A stretch of 64,000 bases of DNA. Source: Crocodylus rhombifer (Eukaryota > Chordata > Crocodylia > Crocodylidae). Below are positions 55,896-64,000 of the stretch, piece by piece; the stretch's first letter is position 1; each line of letters begins with the position of its first letter. Position numbers and translations under genes: made by a program. Below the pieces are notes generated by a model that was not told where the DNA came from, ran no database searches, and saw only the letters and a list, made by a program, of their open reading frames with translations. The stretch lies in the NCBI GenBank assembly GCA_038503035.1, contig JAVSML010024702.1, positions 526,598 to 590,597 of the forward strand, given 5' to 3'.

Positions 55896-58869
55896 TGTCA
55901 CAGCCTCTCTTCCACAGACTCCAAATATTTATTTTAAGTTTTACCTGTGGCTTTCACTTAGCTCAGCTCTTTCTCATCCAGTCTGTCTTGGGGAGACCTG
56001 ATCTGATCAAGAGACCTAGGCCTGATGCAGAGCTGCGTTTCCAAAAGGAAGGTACTGGTTACCGACTTGAGCCAAGCACAGACATTACATTTTAACTGTT
56101 ATCAGTGATCAGAAACTGGCTTATATCCATAATAGAACAGAAGTTTAGCACATACAGACTGGTTTAAGATTTGTAGATGGTCCTACTTAAACTGTTGTCA
56201 TTTCTGATGCCCTCCAAATGGCTTTTGGACCCTGGGAATAATCCCACCATGTGGTGTGTTCGATTATAAATTACTCATTCATTTTGCTTCAGGACAACTT
56301 AACTCCATGGCACATTAGAGAATATAATGTAAGTGAATTAATTTGATCAGAGCACCCTTTCCAGTTAAGAGTGGAGAGGAATATGGATAGCACATCCGTT
56401 CATTTCTGTGTGCATGCCAACTTGAGTAAAAGAGAAGTGTGTAGTATTGTTTACATCTGATATATGTAAGTCAAGGTATTTGAGGGTAATGAGAAGCCTT
56501 GGAGGTGCCCTCAGGTGTGGCTGGACTGAAGCACAACAACCCTTAGCTCACGGGCAATTCCTGCTCACTTAGTTAATTCCACCTGCTAAAAAAGATACTT
56601 GCTGTAGGAGGTGTTATGATCCAGATCTGGACTGACCTCTAGAGGCTTGGAGCTCTGGGCTTAAAGAAAGTTCTCCTTTGCTGGTTTTGCTGCCTGAGTA
56701 GGCAATACTGATCCCTACTTTCCTGATCCTTAGAGACACCTACTGTTTCTCCTTTACCTGAACTGGTTGAAAAGCATACTTGTGGTAGTAAAAGACATGG
56801 GTTCAAACCCTGGTCTGTTATTCATTTGCTGATGGTAGTCTTTCTGCACAGCTCCTATATTGTAGTGATGGAAAGAGTCTCACAACTGGGTACAGTAAGT
56901 CCGGTCCCCTGGAATGACAGGACCCAGTGCCAAATACATCTGGTATCAACCCAAGGGATTAAGGTCCTGGTTTCACTGAAGTCAATGGTGATTTTGTTAC
57001 TGGGCCAGGATTTTATTCAGGGTTATAACCAGAAAGCTGTGACCTGAAATGCATTGTTTTTAGGTGAAGCAGGAGTGGGCTATTTTTAGAAACTATGGGT
57101 AATTTTGGGTATGTTTTTTTTAAAAAAAACATGAGTTGAAAATGAAATCTGTTTTTTGTTTTTTCTCAGAGTAGTAGAGTCAATGAATTTCATCAAGGGC
57201 AAGGGGCTGTTTTATGTGAGTGGTAAAGGGATGAGTGGTTAGAGCCTGTAGTGTGCCTATCCTGACCAAAGCTCTGTCTGATTGCCTCTGAACAGGTGTT
57301 GCCTTCTACTGGCACTGCAGTCACTTCCACAGATATAGCTGTCAGGACTCGAGAAACAGGAGCATTTGAAAGGACCAAGCAGAGGGGAAACCATCTGTTT
57401 TAATATTTTAGGTTCTAAGCTTTTGGGGTGGAAAATAACTTTAAGCACCAACAAAAGGAATGAAAGGGAGCATCTTAATTATATGTTTCTTATGTCTAAA
57501 CAAGCATCACAAACTACAAGATCATTTAAGAGCATGTGGCTTAATTCAACCAGTCAGAAAACCCACATTATCTCATTCTACATTAATAAATAGGTTTACA
57601 TTTTAGAGCTGAAATTTAACTGTTATGCTCTTTTTAAAGTAATTAGCTAAGGCTTTGAATGAGAAATTAACCTTATGTCCTTTCTGCCCCACAACTGCAC
57701 ATAAATATTAAAGGAAGTGCCTAGGAATAGATCTCATTTATGGAGAAATTATAAATTAAATATAGTTTCCTTTCCCTGCAGCTTCATTCAACCTTTATAT
57801 CGATAGCTACATAAAATGCATCTGTGTTCGTTTAAAAAAAATCCTTTGAATGCACTGCTATCTCCATTTAAATTAAAAAATGACTTTGCACAAAGGATAA
57901 CAAAAAGCTTTCTGTACAGAAATACAATGAATAATGAACTTCAAATCATATCTGTATGAAGATTGTCAAGTTAGATATTGTTTTTCCATATGGCCTGTTT
58001 TTTAAAAAAAATAATTATTGTATTTTTCCTGATTCTAATTTTATAGATAGTGGCACCTCTCTCCTTTGACTGCTTAAAAGGAGGTTTGTTTAATCCTTGA
58101 CATTTCCTATTTTACAGGCCTTATTGCAAGTTTCACACAATAGGGCTTTGCTGGTTTCAATTTAATTAAACACAATTACTCTGCTTTAAGTATCTGAGAC
58201 ACTAGGACATAAAAAAGTTCTGACTTAAACAATTCCTGTTCTACTTGAGAAATAATACAGTGTCAGTGAATAATTAAAATATATAAGTAATCAGAAGTAA
58301 TTAGCATCTCACAACTTTTAATTTCCTTAAGTTTCTTTATTCCTGGATTTTTCTCTTTGATTTTGAATGAAGTTTTGAGAATACACCATTTCCAAACAGC
58401 TTTGCCTGGGGCTCATTCAGCATCATGGGTCATCATGCTTTTCTTCAAATGAGGATGCCTTTTTGAGCTATAGAACCATGCTCAGCATTACATATGCTAT
58501 CAAAAGCTTTATTCCTTACTGTTTTAGCATATGAAGGCCTAAAACTACCATTAAAAATGTGAAGGATCGAGGGCAGTCAGTAGCATTTTTCATCATTAAG
58601 CCCAAAATAAACCTCTACTATTTGGGGTCAAACTAAAACAATGGACATTCATCTCTTATTTTACTATGGAAAGTCAGGCATCAGTTTCCAAGTAGAGATC
58701 TGTCAGATCCCACTGATTCATAGCTGGGAAGGTGAAAGGAACCATTGTAATCATGGTGCTTGTCCTCCTGTGGAATAATAGCCAGACAATGTCACATGAT
58801 AATTAGATCCTGTATCAGATCCATTGTCTTCAATACATCAAGAATCTGTAGACAGGATGTTGTCCAATA
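55896..58869. other. Mostly AT-rich, no gene recognised
   Basis: About 56076-56180 is a diverged copy of the AAACCGGTTT element of 23580 in reverse orientation. About 56765-56815 (GACATGGGTTCAAACCCTGG) has a B-box-like word and may be a SINE trace. From about 57380 to 58870 the DNA is AT-rich and looks non-repetitive. Frames are short and resemble nothing known. Confidence 0.4.
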
Positions 58870-59200
58870 TACTTTTTTATAGGGATTAGGGGAGATTTGA
58901 TAACAGCTTAACCTGAATCGGGGATGGTTATGAAGAGGCTACATACTGTGTGGCCTCAAGGGACAGGACAAGAAGTAACAGTCTTAGATTAGACAAAGGG
59001 CAATTTAGGCTGGAAATTAGGAAAAACTTTTTAACTATGGGGTTGGTTAAGGGCTGGAGAAGATTACCTACAGTGCTTGTTGAAGTTCACACGTTACAAG
59101 TTTTTAAAACCAGGTTAAAGGAACACATGGATGAGATGATTAAGTCAGAGATAGTCCTGCCTTAAACAGAGGGGTGGCCTACATGAGAGGGCTGGATGGG
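58870..59200 (+). mobile_element. Old CR1 3'-end fragment
   Basis: A frame at 58950-59165 encodes LRLDKGQFRLEIRKNFLTMG and LQVFKTRLKEHM, matching the CR1 C-terminal NGHKL..FRLDIRRNFFTVR and IFKRKLDEHL. It is followed by a strongly diverged 3' block. The sequence belongs to an older subfamily than the long copies. Confidence 0.8.
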
Positions 59201-60039
59201 TGGTACCTGGACCTGGCCCCGGCCCTGGCCCTGGCCCAGCCCTGTGGCGGGGTTGGGGGGAAAAGGAAGGGGGCATGGCTCAGCTTCAGTCTGGCTGTGC
59301 AAGGGGATGGAGCATGGCTAAATTCTGACCCCCCATGCAGGGCTTGGGAATTTGGCAGGAGGGAAGGGTCCAGTTGGAGTTATGCTCTGTCCCCGAGTTG
59401 CAGAATGGGGGAGGTTTGATATTTTTCCCATTCTTCTTGTCTTTGTTGGTTGCAATTTAGGGTGCCTCTCCTTGTTGTTACAAATATCAGGGTAGGGTTT
59501 TTGCCTTCTTCAGAAGTACTGGTGTTGGCTGCAGCCAGTCCTGGGGATTTTGATTACAATCCCTGCTGGGACAAAAAATGATAGGTTGCTGGTTAGAGGG
59601 TCTTGCTCCCCTGCTCAGAGTCAGACTGATCACCACATTTGGAGTCATAAAGGAATTTTACCCCATGGTCAGATTGGTATGTGATGTCTAGAAAATGCTA
59701 TTTAGAGGTTTGCTTTTGGGAACTGGCTTGTAGATAAAATAGATATGCATTAGAATAATGGTCCACGGCAACAGCAAGGGTTAATTGATTTCTAAAAGCC
59801 TGTTTGTGGCAGTTTCTTCAAGGCTCACTGTGTCGGACACAGGCAAGCAGCAAGCAGACGCACAAGCTGGGAAACTGAAGACATGCACCGCACAGTTCCA
59901 TAACATGAGATAAACAGGGATCCGGGTTTTCTGTTTCCCACGGAAAAACAGTAAACCACAGATTTTACCTTTTACCACAGGCAAATGCGGATTTCTCATT
60001 TTACCAGAGAAACCCACGGATTTTGCAATTTTGCAATGA
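59201..60039. other. Unclassified; short GGCCCT repeat
   Basis: About 59213-59240 contains imperfect tandem GGCCCT/GGCCCC hexamers. About 59920-60030 holds GGATCCGGGTTTTCTG and several AAACCCACGGATTTT-like words, which look like part of an interspersed repeat. No gene recognised. Confidence 0.4.
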
Positions 60040-60110
60040 GCAACCTGCAGGCTGGCAGAGTTCCAGCCTGCAGGGAGCTGGGAGGGAGCAGGAAGAAGCC
60101 AGTGAGACAG
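60040..60110. repeat. Left flank of a repeat split by CR1
   Basis: AGGCTGGCAGAGTTCCAGCC, GGAGGGAGCAGGAAGAAGCC and GACAGGGGG match the unsplit copy at 43905-44060. The continuation appears after the CR1 at 63483. Confidence 0.7.
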
Positions 60111-60111
60111 G

Positions 60112-60450
60112 GGGCATGTGGGTACTAACGATGCGGCCAGGAGAGCCCCTGATCGCCTGATGGAGGACTACCATGCTCTGGGAGGCGTGCTGAGAGAGAT
60201 GGGCGCTCAGGCGGTCTTCTCTTCCATCCTGCCAGTGAGCGGTCGAGGCAGACGCCACGAGATGTGCATAGCGGAGACCAACTGGAGGCTACAGGAATGG
60301 TGCTTCGAGGCGGGCTTTGGCTTCCTCAGCCATGACCGGCACATCGTGATGAGAGACATGCTGGGATGGGATGGGCTCCACCTTTCCCCTAAAGGTAAGC
60401 GTGTGTTCTCTTCCACGTTGGTGAACCTCCTTCGGCGGGCTTTAAACTAG
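60112..60450 (+). pseudogene. CR1 ORF1, C-terminal esterase remnant
   Basis: Coding sense runs from the truncation point (no initiator; an in-frame GTG at 60118 is not a real start) to TAG at 60448. The product ends an SGNH/GDSL-type esterase, the C-terminal domain of CR1/L2 ORF1 proteins: HVGTNDAA holds the block III G-x-N-D, and GWDGLHLSPKG holds the catalytic D-x-x-H of block V. The block I with the nucleophilic Ser, and the upstream RNA-binding or zinc-knuckle part of ORF1, are lost by truncation. The stop lies 80 bp before the ORF2 ATG. The preserved Asp and His fit a recent loss. Confidence 0.85.
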
Positions 60451-60530
60451 GCTCGTCGGGGGAGGGGGAAGATGAGGGCGGAGGAGACGATGAACTACCA
60501 GGCCCAGCAACAGCCAGCGAGCCCAGACCA

Positions 60531-63383
60531 ATGGTCAAAAGGGAGAAACAGGTAAGCTATGGGGGACGGGGCATTGCTGGGACTAGGGGGTCAGTGGGCA
60601 CAACCGTTGGAGGCCTCAAATGCCTCTACACGAATGCTCGAAGTATGGGGAAGAAGCAGGAGGAACTCGCCCTCCTCCTAGCTGTCACCAGCCCTGACAT
60701 AGTAGGGATCACAGAAATGTGGTGGGACTCATCGCATGACTGGGCGGTGAGTGTCAAGGGCTATAGGCTATACAGGAAGGACAGGATAGGAAGGAAAGGT
60801 GGAGGAGTAGCACTCTACATCAAGGAGGAATATACTTCCTCGTTAATTAGCAAGGGGGTAGAGGGGGGGCACTCTGAGGTGCTCTGGGTTAGAGTAAAAG
60901 GCAGTCCAGGGGAGAGAGACTTAACGGTGGGAGTTTACTATAGACCTCCCAACCAGGGAGAAGAGCTCGACCAGGAATTCTTAGGTCAGCTTACAGAGGC
61001 AGTGAGGGCTAAGGATGTGGTCATCATGGGGGACCTGAACTTCCCAGACATCTGCTGGGAGGAGCAGTCAGCCAAGTCTGATCATTCACGTCGGTTCTTA
61101 GCCAGAGTGCAGGACCTCCATCTAACCCAGGAGGTGCACAGACCCACCAGGGGAGACGCCTTGTTGGACCTGGTGCTGGCCACGGGTGATGACCTGGTGA
61201 GGGGGCTGCGGGTGATGGGCCACCTGGGAGACAGTGATCATCGCTTGCTGGAATTCACCATCCAGCGTAAGGTGGCAAAGGGCTGCAGCAAGGCAACAGC
61301 CCTAGACTTTAGGAGGGCTGACTTCAACAAGCTAAGGAGGATCGTTGGGGATGCGCTGAGGACCCAGAGGGGAAGGGAATCAGATGTCGAAGGTGAGTGG
61401 TTGCTCCTTAAGGAGACGATCCTCCATGCCCAAAGGGAGGTAATCCCAACAAGGGTCAAAGGGAGCAGGAGGGCACATAAACCCCCATGGCTCACTAAGA
61501 GCATCCGGGAATGTCTCCTTGCTAAAAGGGAGGCATATACCCAATGGAGAGATGGGGTCATCACCAAGAAGGACTATGTTACAGTCGCCCGAGGATGTAG
61601 GGGGGCAGTCAGGAGGGCCAAGGCAGAGATGGAGATAGGACTAGCTTCCCGGATTAAGGACAATAAGAAGTCCTTCTTCAAATACATAGGGGGTAAAAAG
61701 AGGGTCCCGGGTAATGTGGGGCCCCTGCAGGACACGATGGGCAACTTAGTCATCACGCCAGATGACAAAGCTAACATATTTAACGATTTCTTTGCCTCTG
61801 TCTTCCTAAGTAGGGACCAGTTCAGCCACCTCCCTGCTGGGCCCCCCTCGGGCCCCGAGAGAGACACGCCTGGGCCAGGGGTTAGCGAGGAGTTAGTTAG
61901 GGTACTTCTGGAGAGGCTGGACGTGTTCAAGTCCGCTGGTCCGGATGATCTTCACCCTAGGGTTCTACAGGAACTGGCCGACGTCATTGCGGGACCCCTG
62001 GCGCGGCTCTATGAGCACTCGTGGTGCTCTGGCGAGGTGCCGGAGGACTGGAAGAGGGCCAATGTGGTCCCTATCTTCAAAAAGGGAAAAAAAGAGGACC
62101 CGGGAAATTACAGGCCAGTTAGTCTTACCTCAATCCCGGGTAAGCTCTTTGAAAAAATTGTCCTGGCACACATCCAGGAGGGCCTTGCCGGGGAATGCAT
62201 GCTCAGGGGCAACCAACATGGGTTCATCAGTGGCAGGTCTTGTCAGACCAACCTGGTGGCCTTTTACGATCAGGTCACCAAATCATTAGACGCAGGGGTT
62301 GCTGTGGATGTAGTCTTTTTGGACTTCCGGAAGGCTTTTGACACTGTCTCTCACCCTGTCCTCATCAAAAAGCTGGGAGACTGTGGTGTCGATGCCCACA
62401 CAGTCAAATGGGTCGCCAACTGGTTGGAGGGCCGCACCCAGAGGGTGGTAGTGGATGGGTTCTTCTCGACCTGGAAGGACGTGGGCAGTGGGGTTCCGCA
62501 GGGCTCGGTCCTCGGGCCCGCACTGTTCAACATCTTCATCAGTGACTTGGATGACGGGGTAGAAAGCACCCTGTTCAAGTTTGCTGATGACACTAAGATG
62601 TGGGGGAATGTGGGTGCACTAGAAGGGTGCAATAGGCTACAAGCTGACCTTGACAGGTTGCAACGGTGGGCGGATGAGAATAGGATGGGGTTTAACACTG
62701 ATAAGTGCAAGGTGTTGCACATGGGGAGGAAGAACCGGCACCACACTTACAGGTTGGGGAACTCCCCTCTTGCCAGCACGGAGACGGAAAAGGATCTTGG
62801 AGTCGTCATTGACTCCACGATGAACATGGGCCGGCAGTGCGGGGAGGCAGTCAAGAAGGCCAACCGTACCCTGTCATGCATCCACAGATGCATCTCGAGC
62901 AGGTCCAGGGAGGTGATCCTCCCCCTCTATGCGGCACTGGTCAGGCCGCAGCTGGAGTACTGCGTCCAGTTCTGGGCGCCACACTTCAAGAGGGACGTGG
63001 ACGATATGGAAAGAGTTCAGAGGAGGGCCACTCGTATGATCAGGGGTCAGCAGGGCAGGCCTTATGAGGAGAGGCTAAGGGACCTGAACCTGTTTAGCCT
63101 CCACAAGAGAAGGTTAAGGGGGGACCTTGTGGCCTGCTACAAACTGGTCAGGGGGAATCAGCAGGTATTGGGGGAGTCCCTGTTCCCCCGTGCGCTGCCA
63201 GGAGTGACCAGGAATAACGGTCATAAGCTGGCAGAGGGTAAATTTAGATTAGATATTAGGAGGCGCTACTTCACAGTCAGGGCGGCTAGGGCCTGGAACC
63301 AGCTTCCAGGGGAAGTGGTGCAGGCTCCTAGCCTGGGGATTTTTAAAAGGAAGTTAGATGAGCACCTTGCCGGGGTCATCTGA
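60531..63383 (+). CDS. CR1 ORF2: endonuclease and reverse transcriptase, intact
   Basis: The 950-codon ORF2 nicks target DNA and reverse-transcribes the element RNA from the nick. The first ATG after ORF1 fits the family start. Endonuclease residues 28-245: YTNARS (N35), GITEMWWD (E62), GGGVALYI, VYYRPP, IMGDLNFPDI (D168 and N170), GDSDHRLLEF (D236, H237). A basic linker follows to about 455 (KDNKKSFFKYIGGKKR). Reverse transcriptase about 460-750: FKSAGPDDLHPRVLQELA, PEDWKRANVVPIFKKGK, NQHGFISGRSCQTNL, FLDFRKAFD (D598), SGVPQGSVLGPALFNIF, KFADDTKMWG (D686, D687). All catalytic residues that I can check are present. The C-terminal region has RPQLEYCVQFWAPHFKRD, RVQRRATRMIRG and FKRKLDEHLAGVI. 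Length is normal for CR1. Only biochemical tests could show activity. Confidence 0.95.
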   Translation: MVKREKQVSYGGRGIAGTRGSVGTTVGGLKCLYTNARSMGKKQEELALLLAVTSPDIVGITEMWWDSSHDWAVSVKGYRLYRKDRIGRKGGGVALYIKEEYTSSLISKGVEGGHSEVLWVRVKGSPGERDLTVGVYYRPPNQGEELDQEFLGQLTEAVRAKDVVIMGDLNFPDICWEEQSAKSDHSRRFLARVQDLHLTQEVHRPTRGDALLDLVLATGDDLVRGLRVMGHLGDSDHRLLEFTIQRKVAKGCSKATALDFRRADFNKLRRIVGDALRTQRGRESDVEGEWLLLKETILHAQREVIPTRVKGSRRAHKPPWLTKSIRECLLAKREAYTQWRDGVITKKDYVTVARGCRGAVRRAKAEMEIGLASRIKDNKKSFFKYIGGKKRVPGNVGPLQDTMGNLVITPDDKANIFNDFFASVFLSRDQFSHLPAGPPSGPERDTPGPGVSEELVRVLLERLDVFKSAGPDDLHPRVLQELADVIAGPLARLYEHSWCSGEVPEDWKRANVVPIFKKGKKEDPGNYRPVSLTSIPGKLFEKIVLAHIQEGLAGECMLRGNQHGFISGRSCQTNLVAFYDQVTKSLDAGVAVDVVFLDFRKAFDTVSHPVLIKKLGDCGVDAHTVKWVANWLEGRTQRVVVDGFFSTWKDVGSGVPQGSVLGPALFNIFISDLDDGVESTLFKFADDTKMWGNVGALEGCNRLQADLDRLQRWADENRMGFNTDKCKVLHMGRKNRHHTYRLGNSPLASTETEKDLGVVIDSTMNMGRQCGEAVKKANRTLSCIHRCISSRSREVILPLYAALVRPQLEYCVQFWAPHFKRDVDDMERVQRRATRMIRGQQGRPYEERLRDLNLFSLHKRRLRGDLVACYKLVRGNQQVLGESLFPRALPGVTRNNGHKLAEGKFRLDIRRRYFTVRAARAWNQLPGEVVQAPSLGIFKRKLDEHLAGVI

Positions 63384-63482
63384 CCCCGGTGCTCTTTCCT
63401 GCTCAGGCAGGGGGTCGGACTAGATGATCTACCTAGGTCCCTTCCAACTCTAGCTACTATGAAACTATGAAACTATGAAACT
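63384..63482 (+). promoter_or_regulatory. CR1 3' UTR and tail
   Basis: GCAGGGGGTCGGACTAGATG, then AGGTCCCTTCCAACTC, form the conserved 3' end thought to be recognised by CR1 reverse transcriptase. It closes with ACTATGAA three times (63456-63479). CR1 tails are short tandem octamers rather than poly(A). Confidence 0.85.
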
Positions 63483-64000
63483 TGCATGTACATGCACATG
63501 GCCCCAGGCAGCCACAGAGCAGCTCCCACCAGTAAAGGGTGTGGGGGGAGAAGGAGCACTGATGCCCCTGTAGAGAGGAACGGAGGGAGCTGGGAAGGGC
63601 TGAGGCTGCTGCCCAGCTGGGGGCTGTTGCGGGCTTGGGGCCTGAGGCCACAATGCATGGCTGCAGGGCCTCAGCAGGGAGCAGGACGGGGCTGCAGGTG
63701 GCTTGTCCAGTGGAGTGGGAGAGGGCCAGCTTCCTGCTGCTGCTGCGCACACTCCTGGAGGATGGGGGGACCCATGCCCCCCCAGATCTGTAAGCAGGGC
63801 AGGCAGAGGCTGCAGGCTGGGGATTCCTCCCTGCTTCCCTCCCCCTGGGGCATCCACAGCCCAGAAGGCATGACCTGGTGCATCAGGGCACAGCAGGGCC
63901 ATGCAAGGATCTCCTTGCAGCTGCAAGGTCTGTACTGCCCTAGTGATCTGCCTCCTGAGTGTGCCGCTGCATTGAGGGTGCAACCCCATGCTGCTGCCCT
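63483..64000. repeat. Right flank of the repeat split by CR1, GC-rich
   Basis: CATGTACATGCACATGGCCC, AGGCAGCC and GAGCAGCTCC match 44005-44055, the unsplit copy. The GC-rich sequence after about 63545 stays open in several frames without resembling a protein; it may be the rest of the same repeat. Confidence 0.55.

Larger units (their letters stand above)
60111..63482 (+). mobile_element. Near-complete CR1 retrotransposon
   Basis: About 3.37 kb. It starts inside ORF1 (5' UTR and most of ORF1 absent), contains an intact ORF2, a 3' UTR of about 100 bp and a tail of three ACTATGAA octamers. The flanks are two parts of one older repeat, as judged from the copy at 43905. Intact ORF2 and clean tail make it the youngest CR1 in the window. 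It lacks the 5' UTR promoter and a full ORF1, so autonomy is unlikely. Confidence 0.95.

Overview
The window is noncoding vertebrate DNA and I recognise no host protein-coding gene, rRNA or tRNA gene in it. The dominant interspersed repeat is the CR1 non-LTR retrotransposon, with the short octamer-like 3' tails of sauropsid CR1. Alongside it are relics of MIR/CORE-SINE, tRNA-derived SINEs, hAT and Tigger-like DNA transposons, a Helitron and a probable Penelope-like element. That mixture, and several CR1 subfamilies with very different amounts of decay, suggests a non-avian sauropsid. A crocodilian is my best guess and a turtle the main alternative. A 10-base run of N at 39455-39464 marks an assembly gap. 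Almost every long reading frame here is transposon-derived, or is an artefact of GC-rich low-complexity or self-complementary DNA that stays open on both strands.

Layout. Positions 1-9300 hold a Tigger-like fold-back element (370-1131), half of a hAT element (5364-5942), an antisense tRNA-derived SINE and CR1 3' fragments. Positions 9330-12830 hold one antisense CR1 split by a 1.6-kb hAT element (10434-12053), which itself carries tandem repeats, a TG microsatellite and an antisense Penelope-like fragment with a hammerhead-ribozyme-like core. A complete hAT copy with a perfect 8-bp target duplication lies at 15754-16829. A decayed LINE that is not CR1, with endonuclease and reverse transcriptase remnants, lies at about 19020-21515.

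Positions 25028-29550 hold a short terminal-inverted-repeat element, a 5'-truncated CR1 with an open 495-codon frame, an older CR1 and a MIR. Positions 29.5-45.5 kb are mostly ordinary or GC-rich unclassified sequence with several long imperfect palindromes, terminal-inverted-repeat elements and small CR1, MIR and SINE remnants. An antisense CR1 (45548-50258) is split by a 2.07-kb element with Helitron hallmarks whose body is a G-rich/C-rich minisatellite. A possible solo LTR follows at 50264-51497, then two sense CR1 copies in a row (52345-53462 and 53807-55026) and an inverted-repeat structure at 55378-55895.

The right end holds the best preserved element, a CR1 of about 3.4 kb (60111-63482) with the end of ORF1 (esterase domain) and a 950-codon ORF2 (endonuclease plus reverse transcriptase) without a stop. 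It is inserted in an older repeat whose uninterrupted relative lies at 43905-44060.

Nothing here forms an operon or pathway. The parts relate by nesting, which gives relative insertion ages: CR1 before hAT at 9.3-12.8 kb, CR1 before Helitron at 45.5-50.3 kb, and the GC-rich repeat before the young CR1 at 60-63.5 kb.
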